A stretch of DNA of 11,244 nucleotides from an uncultured bacterium. Its GTDB lineage: Bacteria > Cyanobacteriota > Vampirovibrionia > Gastranaerophilales > Gastranaerophilaceae. Numbering within the stretch: the stretch's first letter is position 1; each line of letters begins with the position of its first letter. Made by a program: the position numbers and the translations under genes. Location of the stretch: positions 1 through 11,244 of the forward strand of contig CADCPD010000001.1 of assembly GCA_902803265.1 (NCBI GenBank), written 5' to 3'. The notes below the pieces were generated by a model. The model was not told where the DNA came from. It ran no database searches and saw nothing but the letters and a program-made list of their open reading frames with translations. Below are positions 5,889 to 11,244 of the stretch, in pieces.

Positions 5889-7253
5889 ATGTTTGATAAT
5901 TTAAGTGAAAAATTACAGGGAATAATATCAACAACAAGAGGTAAAGAACTTACTCAAGATAATATGCAGGAAGCTCTGAGAGAAATAAGACGTGCCCTTT
6001 TAGAAGCTGATGTTAATTTGAGAGTTGTAAAATCTTTTATCTCTTCAATCAAGGATAAAGCAGAGGGCGAAAAGGTTTTAGAGGGTGTAAATCCGTCTGA
6101 ACAGCTTATAAAAATCGTTCATGATGAACTTGTAGAAGTTTTGGGAAAAGAAAACAAACCTTTAAATTTAACCGGTCATCCGACAATGATAATGCTTTTA
6201 GGTTTACAAGGTTCAGGTAAAACAACTTCTGCGGCAAAACTTGCCGTTAAATTGAAAAAAGAAGGTAAAAATCCTTTACTTGTTGCATGTGATGTATACA
6301 GACCTGCGGCTATTTCTCAATTAAAAACATTAGGTTCTCAAATCGGTGTTGAAGTATTTTCAATAGATGAAGAAAAAAATGTTCAGAATATTGTTCAGCA
6401 GTCATTAAATTACTCAAAAGAAAAAGGCTACAATGTTTTGATTATAGATACAGCAGGACGTTTGCAGATAGATACCGATATGATGGCGGAATTATTGTTA
6501 ATAGACAGAATATTTAATCCTCATGAAAAACTGCTTGTAATCGACTCAATGACAGGTCAGGAAGCGGTAAATGTAGCAGAAAACTTTGATGCTCAATTGA
6601 ATTTAACAGGTTTGGTTTTAACAAAATTAGACGGTGATTCAAGAGGCGGTGCGGCATTAAGTATTGTTCACTGTACAGGTAAACCTGTAAAATTAACCGG
6701 TACAGGTGAAAAATTAAATGCTCTTGAAGATTTTTATCCGGAAAGAATCGCAACCCGTATATTAGGTATGGGTGATATTGTTTCACTTGTTGAAAAAGCA
6801 CAAGAAGTTTTTGATGAAAAAGAAGCTCTTGAATTTCAAAAGAAAATGAAAAAAGCTGAATTTACTTTTGACGATTTCTTGAAATTTCAAAAGCAAATGA
6901 AAGCTTTCGGTTCTATGGGTAATATTTTAGGTATGATACCGGGTTTGAATCTTAAGAAAGACGACAGAGACATGATTTCTCACGAAGGTGAAAAACAAAT
7001 GAAACGTATTGAAGTATTTATTTCAAGTATGACGCCTGAAGAAAGAGCAAATCCTGCGTTGCTTAATTCATCAAGAAAGAAAAGAATTTCTCAAGGTTCT
7101 GGTATACCTTTACACGATGTAAATATTTTTATAAAGCAATTTGAACAAATGCGTCAAATGATGAAGGGTATGTCAGATATGAAAGGCATGATGGGTAAGT
7201 TTGGAAAATTAGGAATGGGCAAAATGATGGACCAAATGAAGCGTTTCATGTAA
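5889..7253 (+). CDS. ffh: Signal recognition particle GTPase Ffh (SRP54)
   Basis: A 454-residue protein of normal Ffh length. With 4.5S RNA it forms the bacterial signal recognition particle, binding signal sequences on translating ribosomes and delivering them to FtsY at the membrane. The N domain (about 1-90) contains the ALLEADVN helix. The G domain shows G1 GLQGSGKTT (105-113), the DVYRPAA element (135-141), G3 DTAGR (187-191), G4 TKLDGDSRGG (245-254) and the GTGE closing loop (271-274). The M domain (about 310-454) carries the RNA-binding RISQGSG (399-405) and a methionine- and lysine-rich C-terminus that forms the signal-sequence groove. The start is ATG at 5889, five bases after AGGGA. 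It is followed by rplS rather than the usual rpsP. I see no 4.5S RNA gene nearby. Confidence 0.97.
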   Translation: MFDNLSEKLQGIISTTRGKELTQDNMQEALREIRRALLEADVNLRVVKSFISSIKDKAEGEKVLEGVNPSEQLIKIVHDELVEVLGKENKPLNLTGHPTMIMLLGLQGSGKTTSAAKLAVKLKKEGKNPLLVACDVYRPAAISQLKTLGSQIGVEVFSIDEEKNVQNIVQQSLNYSKEKGYNVLIIDTAGRLQIDTDMMAELLLIDRIFNPHEKLLVIDSMTGQEAVNVAENFDAQLNLTGLVLTKLDGDSRGGAALSIVHCTGKPVKLTGTGEKLNALEDFYPERIATRILGMGDIVSLVEKAQEVFDEKEALEFQKKMKKAEFTFDDFLKFQKQMKAFGSMGNILGMIPGLNLKKDDRDMISHEGEKQMKRIEVFISSMTPEERANPALLNSSRKKRISQGSGIPLHDVNIFIKQFEQMRQMMKGMSDMKGMMGKFGKLGMGKMMDQMKRFM

Positions 7254-7281
7254 TTGATTTAAACAAATGTGAAGAAAGTAC

Positions 7282-7310
7282 TTGAATTTAGTTTTTTTTT
7301 TAAATAATAT
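7282..7310 (+). promoter_or_regulatory. Possible promoter of the rplS-rbgA-rnhB operon
   Basis: TTGAAT (7282-7287) is followed after 17 bases, including a run of ten T, by TAATAT (7305-7310). Both hexamers match consensus at four of six positions. It lies in the 91-base gap after ffh and would give a leader of about 28 nt before rplS. No terminator is seen between ffh and rplS, so read-through from ffh is also likely. Confidence 0.4.
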
Positions 7311-7344
7311 AAAAATTACGAAGACAGGAAATGAGGAAAAGAAA

Positions 7345-7701
7345 ATGAATCCTATTATAGACGAAATGGAAAAAGAAATAATAGCGGGCAAAGAATTACC
7401 TGAAATGAATCCCGGTGATACAGTAAAGGTATTCGTAAGAATTATTGAAGGAAACAAAGAAAGAACCCAAGCATTTGAAGGTACTTTAATAAAAGAACAC
7501 GGTTCAGGATTAAACAAAACAATCACTGTAAGAAAAGTATTTCAAGGTGTTGGTGTAGAACGTGTATTCTTAGTAAATTCACCAAGAATTGAAAAAATTA
7601 ATGTATTAAGAAAAGGTGATGTAAGACGTTCTAAATTGTATTACTTAAGAGAACGTGCAGGTAAAGCAACACGTATTAAGGAAAAAATTGAAAAAAGATA
7701 G
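7345..7701 (+). CDS. rplS: 50S ribosomal protein L19
   Basis: A 118-residue protein of normal L19 length. L19 sits at the interface of the large and small ribosomal subunits. Recognisable features are PGDTVKVFVRIIEGNKER (23-40), the QAFEGTLI strand (42-49), the FQGVGVERVF block (66-75) and the C-terminal RRSKLYYLRERAGKATRIKE (94-113). I chose ATG at 7345, preceded by GAGG (7333-7336) with eight bases of spacing; the reading frame continues upstream to a TTG at 7282, but that stretch is low-complexity and coincides with the candidate promoter. The last 14 bases overlap the predicted start of rbgA, so translation of the two is probably coupled. In many bacteria rplS follows trmD; here trmD is absent. 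Confidence 0.96.
   Translation: MNPIIDEMEKEIIAGKELPEMNPGDTVKVFVRIIEGNKERTQAFEGTLIKEHGSGLNKTITVRKVFQGVGVERVFLVNSPRIEKINVLRKGDVRRSKLYYLRERAGKATRIKEKIEKR
7678..7682 (+). promoter_or_regulatory. Ribosome binding site that decides the rbgA TTG start
   Basis: AAGGA lies inside the end of rplS, with its GG at 7680-7681, five to six bases before a TTG at 7688. There is no ATG in the rbgA frame before the conserved HWYPGH motif. The other candidate, GTG at 7655, would add eleven residues absent from the family and has no comparable site. Confidence 0.6.
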
Positions 7702-8530
7702 TCATATACACTGGTATCCGGGACATATTGCAAAAGCCGAAAGACAGTTAAAAGAGAAATTAAATCTTTGTGATGTCGTAATTGAGGTTCTAGATGCAAG
7801 AATACCGTTTAGCAGTATTTATAACAATATTGAAACATTACTAGGCGGGAAACCTCGCCTAGTTTTGTTAAATAAGGCAGATTTGGTAGACAAAAACGAA
7901 TTAAAATTATTTGTTGAAAAAATAAAAGAATCTTCAAAAATGCCTGTTATGGTTACGGATTCTAAAAATTCCAAAGATGTTCAAAGTATAGTCAAAGAAG
8001 TTTTAAATTTAGCTGAACCAAGAATTCAGACAATAATGGCAAAAGGTCTTTTGAGACGTCCTGCAAGAGTTATGGTTGTAGGTATGCCAAATGTTGGTAA
8101 ATCAAGTGTTATCAATAAATTAACCAAATCTTCAAAAACAAAAATTGGAGCAAAAGCCGGTGTTACCCGTCAGCAACAGTGGGTAAGAATTAATAAAGAT
8201 ATTGATTTACTTGATACTCCCGGTATTATTCCAATGAGACAGGATAATCAGGAGGCTGCAACAAAACTGGCTTTTGTGAATTCTGTTTCTGAAAATGCCT
8301 ATGACAACGAAACTGTTGCTCAAAAATTATTGGATATTTTGGCAAAAAAATATGCAGAGCCGCTAAAAGATTATTACAAAGTTGATGAATTAACTTTAGA
8401 AAAAATTGCAATAAGCAGAAATTGGATTACATCAGGTTCGGAAGCTGATATTGAAAGAACAGCAACATCAATATTAAAATACTTTAGAGATGGCAAATTA
8501 GGACAATTTATTTTAGATGAACTTATTTGA
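7688..8530 (+). CDS. rbgA: Ribosome biogenesis GTPase RbgA (YlqF)
   Basis: A 280-residue circularly permuted GTPase needed for late assembly of the 50S subunit. The G motifs appear in permuted order: G4 NKAD (62-65), a G5-like VTDSKN (89-94), G1 GMPNVGKSS (132-140), G2 threonine in AGVT (157-160) and G3 DTPG (176-179). The N-terminal HWYPGH (8-13) carries the histidine implicated in catalysis in Bacillus RbgA. The C-terminal roughly 90 residues form the usual helical ribosome-binding domain. The start is most likely TTG at 7688 with an AAGGA site. The gene overlaps rplS by 14 bases at its 5' end and rnhB by 14 bases at its 3' end. The rplS-rbgA-rnhB order is a widely conserved cluster. Confidence 0.94.
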   Translation: MKKDSHIHWYPGHIAKAERQLKEKLNLCDVVIEVLDARIPFSSIYNNIETLLGGKPRLVLLNKADLVDKNELKLFVEKIKESSKMPVMVTDSKNSKDVQSIVKEVLNLAEPRIQTIMAKGLLRRPARVMVVGMPNVGKSSVINKLTKSSKTKIGAKAGVTRQQQWVRINKDIDLLDTPGIIPMRQDNQEAATKLAFVNSVSENAYDNETVAQKLLDILAKKYAEPLKDYYKVDELTLEKIAISRNWITSGSEADIERTATSILKYFRDGKLGQFILDELI

Positions 8531-9236
8531 ATTTGATAAATCTTTCAATAAAATTATAATAGGAACTGATGAAGCAGGCAGAGGTCCTGCCGCAGGCGGA
8601 GTTTTTGCGGCGGCTGTTTTTATAAATAATTCGGATATTGAAAAAGATTTATCAAAATTAAATGATTCCAAAAAACTTACAAAAAAAGTAAGAGAAGAAT
8701 TGTATCCGATAATTTTAAATAATACTGTTAATTCAACCATATGTATTGAAGTCGAAGAAATAGAAAATACAAATATTTTGGCTTGTTCTTTAAAAGCTAT
8801 GAAACTTGCTTGCGAAAACGTAATTTTGCAACTCACAAACGACCATTCACAATCAACTAATAACGATTCACAATTCACAATTCACCACTCACTATTCACT
8901 AACAACAATTCACCACTCACTATTCACAATTCACTACTTACCATAGTTGATGGAAATAAATTAATAAGAAATTATGATTATCCGCAAAAATTTATAATAA
9001 AAGGTGACGGAAAATCAGCCTCTATTGCAGCAGCAAGTATTTTAGCAAAAGTTTCAAGAGACAGATACATGGATGACCTTGATTTAAAATATCCTGAATA
9101 TGGCTGGAAAAATAATGCGGGATATTTAACAAAAGAACATAGTGAAGCTATTTTAAAATATGGTATCACTCCTTATCATAGAAAAAAATTTTTAAGAAAT
9201 CTTCTTGACGAATCAAAACAACTGACATTACTATAA
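8517..9236 (+). CDS. rnhB: Ribonuclease HII with a repeat-encoded 35-residue insertion
   Basis: A 239-residue RNase HII, which cuts RNA in RNA-DNA hybrids and removes single ribonucleotides from DNA. The acidic active site is complete: D18 and E19 in DEAGRGP, D145 in VDG and D182 in SRDR, plus the conserved LNDSKKL (48-54). Normally about 90 residues separate the first aspartate from the VDG aspartate; here there are 127. The surplus (about 106-142) is a His/Asn/Ser/Thr-rich, low-complexity stretch encoded exactly by the heptanucleotide array at 8831-8942. It falls in the loop before the VDG strand, so the core fold could survive. The ATG at 8517 lies inside the end of rbgA without a clear ribosome binding site, which suggests translational coupling. 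All motifs on both sides are in frame, so this is an insertion, not a broken gene. Confidence 0.95.
   Translation: MNLFEFDKSFNKIIIGTDEAGRGPAAGGVFAAAVFINNSDIEKDLSKLNDSKKLTKKVREELYPIILNNTVNSTICIEVEEIENTNILACSLKAMKLACENVILQLTNDHSQSTNNDSQFTIHHSLFTNNNSPLTIHNSLLTIVDGNKLIRNYDYPQKFIIKGDGKSASIAAASILAKVSRDRYMDDLDLKYPEYGWKNNAGYLTKEHSEAILKYGITPYHRKKFLRNLLDESKQLTLL
8831..8942. repeat. Sixteen-unit heptanucleotide repeat array inside rnhB
   Basis: From 8831 the DNA divides without slippage into sixteen 7-base units. Eight are ATTCACN, three are ACTCACN, one is ACTTACC, and four are diverged (AACGACC, ATCAACT, AATAACG, AACAACA). Units 8-10 (8880-8900) and 12-14 (8908-8928) are almost identical, so a four-unit, 28-base block appears to have duplicated. 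The units have no spacers between them. The array is translated in frame within rnhB and belongs to the same family as the array at 4161-4216. Confidence 0.9.
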
Positions 9237-9241
9237 TAATT

Positions 9242-9964
9242 ATGGATAACACTAAAAATATACCAAAAAATATATTTATTCAGGCATTTTTAAATTTAAA
9301 ATGGTTTGAATGGGTAATGTTTTTAACAATGATTTTTATCGGCGGTTATTATGTTTTAACCGATAATACCCATCCTATGTGGTATTTAATTGTCAATTAT
9401 ATTTGTTCAATTATGGGTGTTTGCTGTATATTTCTTTGCGCGCATGCAAGCTGGGTTAATTGGATTTTCGGAATAGTAAATACCAGTTTGTATGTTGTGA
9501 TTTTGGCATATAACCACGTATTTGGAACAATGGCTTTGGAATTGTTTTACTATTTACCCATAAATATTATGGGGCTGATAATGTGGAAAAAACATCTTGA
9601 TAACAAAGAAAAAGACAAATGTAAAACACGTGTTATGAGTTGGAAAATGAGAATAATTATGGCAATAATTGTGATTTTGTGTGCTATTATTTGTCATTAT
9701 ATTCTTGTAAAAATAGGCGGAGCTACCGCTTGGTTTGATGCGTTTGTTGTTGCAGTCGGCTTGAATGCTATGTTTTATGAGGTTAAAAGATATGCCGATC
9801 AATATTATTTATGGATAATTGCAGATTTTATTGCAGTTATACAATGGTTTATTCTTGCTGATGTCATTATGTTTACCAAAAAAAGTATTTATTTGGTAAT
9901 GGCAGTTATTGGCTTGTTTAACTGGAGAAGAATGCAAAAAGAACGAAATCTTGAAAATACCTAG
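9242..9964 (+). CDS. pnuC: PnuC-family nicotinamide riboside (or related vitamin) transporter
   Basis: A 240-residue integral membrane protein with about seven to eight hydrophobic helices (roughly 22-40, 47-67, 71-90, 97-114, 133-154, 161-178, 188-206, 213-228) and a charged loop at 116-132. Family hallmarks are the aromatic-rich helices SWVNWIFGIVNTSLY (70-84), YYLPINIMGLIMW (103-115) and YLWIIADFIAVIQW (189-202), which repeat the three-helix pattern of PnuC. PnuC carries nicotinamide riboside by facilitated diffusion; relatives carry thiamine or riboflavin, and the sequence alone does not settle the substrate. It begins five bases after rnhB with no obvious ribosome binding site, so it probably depends on translation of rnhB. 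I see no vitamin riboswitch upstream. Its stop codon overlaps that of the convergent rsmI. Confidence 0.88.
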   Translation: MDNTKNIPKNIFIQAFLNLKWFEWVMFLTMIFIGGYYVLTDNTHPMWYLIVNYICSIMGVCCIFLCAHASWVNWIFGIVNTSLYVVILAYNHVFGTMALELFYYLPINIMGLIMWKKHLDNKEKDKCKTRVMSWKMRIIMAIIVILCAIICHYILVKIGGATAWFDAFVVAVGLNAMFYEVKRYADQYYLWIIADFIAVIQWFILADVIMFTKKSIYLVMAVIGLFNWRRMQKERNLENT

Positions 9965-10767
9965 TACAATAGGTTTTTAATATCATTTTTATTCACGTCA
10001 TAGAGTGTTGAAACAATTTCTGTTATTTCTTTTGATTTAAATCTTTTTTCTTTTAATTTTGAGATTTTGTCTTTTAAATCCGCAAGTTCTGTTTTTTCTT
10101 GCGCAAAAGTCATACAAACAAATTCACCTTTTATTTCAGAATTTGAAAAATGTTCAATTATGTTTTGGATATCATCTGTAATGATTTCTTCAAACATTTT
10201 AGAAAGTTCTCTGCCTATGGCAATTTTAATGTTTTGATTTTTATTTTGAAGAGTTTTTAGAGTTTTTAAAATTCTGTTCGGAGATTCATAAAATACCATA
10301 TTTGTATATTTATTTTCTTCGTATAAATCTGAAATTTGTTTTTCGCTTTTTGGTAAAAATCCGACAAATTTAAATTCTTCCGTATCTCTTGGAATTTGTG
10401 AAAGAAAAGTTGTAACGGCACAAGCCCCAGGAAGTGAAGTTACTTTAATATTATTCTTTTTAAGTTCTGAAAGTAAAACAGAACCGGGATCACAAATCAT
10501 CGGCGTTCCGGCATCGGATACAAGTGCAACAGTTTTACCTTCTTTTATAAAGTTAAGCATAAAATCAACGCGTTCTTTTTCATTGTATTTATGATAAGAA
10601 ATACATTTTGTTTTGATATCATAATGATTTAAAAGCTTTTGAGTAACTCTTGAATCTTCACATGCAATAATATCAACTTCTTTCAAAACTTCAATTGCTC
10701 TAAAAGTTATGTCAGATATATTTCCAATAGGTGTAGGGACTATGTAAAAATCAAATTTTCTTCTCAT
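9961..10767 (-). CDS. rsmI: 16S rRNA (cytidine-1402-2'-O)-methyltransferase RsmI
   Basis: A 268-residue tetrapyrrole-methylase-fold enzyme that uses S-adenosylmethionine to 2'-O-methylate C1402 of 16S rRNA in the decoding centre. Motifs in order are YIVPTPIGN (8-16), CEDSR (36-40), ALVSDAGTPM (81-90), DPG (93-95), LPGACA (112-117), FYESPNR (159-165), IGRELSK (184-190) and KGEFV (213-217). The first 225 residues are the catalytic domain, and the short C-terminal part (about 235-268) matches the small helical tail of RsmI. The start is ATG at 10767; upstream bases show no good ribosome binding site, so translation may be weak or leaderless. It converges on pnuC with a 4-base overlap and diverges from tpiA across 87 bases. 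Confidence 0.95.
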   Translation of the reverse strand: MRRKFDFYIVPTPIGNISDITFRAIEVLKEVDIIACEDSRVTQKLLNHYDIKTKCISYHKYNEKERVDFMLNFIKEGKTVALVSDAGTPMICDPGSVLLSELKKNNIKVTSLPGACAVTTFLSQIPRDTEEFKFVGFLPKSEKQISDLYEENKYTNMVFYESPNRILKTLKTLQNKNQNIKIAIGRELSKMFEEIITDDIQNIIEHFSNSEIKGEFVCMTFAQEKTELADLKDKISKLKEKRFKSKEITEIVSTLYDVNKNDIKNLLY

Positions 10768-10788
10768 ATGTAAAGTTTACCAAAAATA

Positions 10789-10817
10789 TTGCACGATTGG
10801 AATGTTTATTTTAAAAT
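10789..10817 (+). promoter_or_regulatory. Possible promoter of tpiA
   Basis: TTGCAC (10789-10794) and TAAAAT (10812-10817) are 17 bases apart. The -10 is good; the -35 keeps only the TTG core. The leader would be about 30 nt and contains a very strong ribosome binding site, AGGGGAG (10841-10847), seven bases before the ATG, which suggests high expression. Confidence 0.45.
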
Positions 10818-10854
10818 GAATTAGTAATAATAACAAATAAAGGGGAGAATTAAA

Positions 10855-11244
10855 ATGTCAAGAAAACCAATAATTGCAGGTAACTGGAAAATGAATCTGT
10901 TACAAGATGAAGCAAAAGATTTATTTATGGGTGTTGCAAAACATGCAGAAGAATATACAGCAGAACAATTACCAACAATCGTAATTGCACCTGTATTTAC
11001 ATCAATAGCAGCAGTAGAAAGCATGAGATGTGATAAATGCAGACCATTAGTAAAAACAGCAGCACAAAATTGCCACTGGGAATCATCAGGAGCATATACG
11101 GGTGAAATTTCTGTAGAAATGATTAAAGATGCAGGTTGTGATTATATAATTATCGGTCACTCTGAAAGAAGACAATATTTCTCAGAAACTGATGAAATGA
11201 TTAATAAAAAAGCAAAAGCAATATTAAAAGGCGGTTTATTACCG
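10855..11244 (+). CDS. tpiA: Triosephosphate isomerase (3' end cut by window edge)
   Basis: The first 130 residues of triosephosphate isomerase, which interconverts dihydroxyacetone phosphate and glyceraldehyde-3-phosphate in glycolysis and gluconeogenesis. The family is about 250 residues long, so roughly half is present. Visible active-site elements are N10 and K12 in AGNWKMN and H102 in IIIGHSERR (98-106); the catalytic glutamate and phosphate-binding loops lie beyond the window. AQNCHWE..GAYTGEIS (70-86) is the usual dimer-interface region. C59 and C62 make a CxxC pair in a surface segment where I do not recall one being standard. The start is ATG at 10855, supported by AGGGGAG. It is divergent from rsmI. 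Confidence 0.95.
   Translation, partial: MSRKPIIAGNWKMNLLQDEAKDLFMGVAKHAEEYTAEQLPTIVIAPVFTSIAAVESMRCDKCRPLVKTAAQNCHWESSGAYTGEISVEMIKDAGCDYIIIGHSERRQYFSETDEMINKKAKAILKGGLLP

Noticed and set aside
7282..7344. Upstream extension of L19 from a TTG at 7282
   Set aside because: The extra 21 residues are low-complexity and outside the L19 family, and the bases overlap a promoter-like sequence; the ATG at 7345 has a good ribosome binding site.
8831..8942. CRISPR array
   Set aside because: The units are 7 bases with no spacers, and no cas genes are present.
8517..9236. rnhB as a frameshifted pseudogene
   Set aside because: All catalytic motifs on both sides of the repeat are in a single open frame, so it is an in-frame insertion.
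9237..9241. Vitamin or NAD riboswitch controlling the PnuC gene
   Set aside because: Only five bases separate it from rnhB, and nothing upstream resembles an aptamer; it appears to be translated from the rnhB transcript.

Overview
This 11.2 kb window is AT-rich bacterial chromosome, densely coding, using ATG plus at least one likely TTG start, with recognisable -35/-10 promoters and purine-rich ribosome binding sites. The gene content fits a non-photosynthetic relative of cyanobacteria (Melainabacteria/Vampirovibrionia, for example gut Gastranaerophilales). The acyl-activating enzyme has the signature of the cyanobacterial acyl-ACP synthetase branch, while the DUF1836 and DUF4914 genes are types I associate with gut Firmicutes and similar anaerobes. 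This placement is inference from remembered family features; no search was run.

Layout. Positions 1-1933 (minus strand) hold a MerR-like DUF1836 regulator followed by a DUF4914 P-loop protein cut by the left window edge. Positions 2049-4019 (plus) hold a single-gene acyl-CoA/acyl-ACP synthetase with a near-consensus promoter and a strong terminator. Positions 4215-5486 (minus) hold an uncharacterised protein ending in a SEC-C zinc motif. Positions 5487-5888 hold no gene but contain a hairpin-rich segment that looks like a small non-autonomous mobile repeat. Positions 5889-9964 (plus) are a housekeeping cluster: ffh, rplS, rbgA, rnhB and a PnuC-type vitamin transporter. rsmI (9961-10767, minus) converges on the transporter gene, and tpiA (from 10855, plus) runs off the right edge.

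How the genes fit together. ffh, rplS, rbgA, rnhB and rsmI are the translation, secretion and genome-maintenance core. The ffh..rplS-rbgA-rnhB order matches the classical ffh-rpsP-rimM-trmD-rplS-ylqF-rnhB neighbourhood with the rpsP-rimM-trmD block missing. rplS-rbgA-rnhB overlap by 14 nt at each junction, so they are probably translationally coupled.

Most striking observation. A degenerate heptanucleotide repeat (consensus AYTCACN) occurs as 16 in-register units inside rnhB, where it accounts for about 35 extra in-frame residues just before a catalytic aspartate. It occurs again as about 8 units abutting, and entering, the stop codon of the SEC-C gene. A two-unit relative (AATTGTT) overlaps the stop codon of the DUF1836 gene. 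I see no defence system, CRISPR array, intact insertion sequence or tRNA/rRNA gene; otherwise this is mostly an ordinary housekeeping region.
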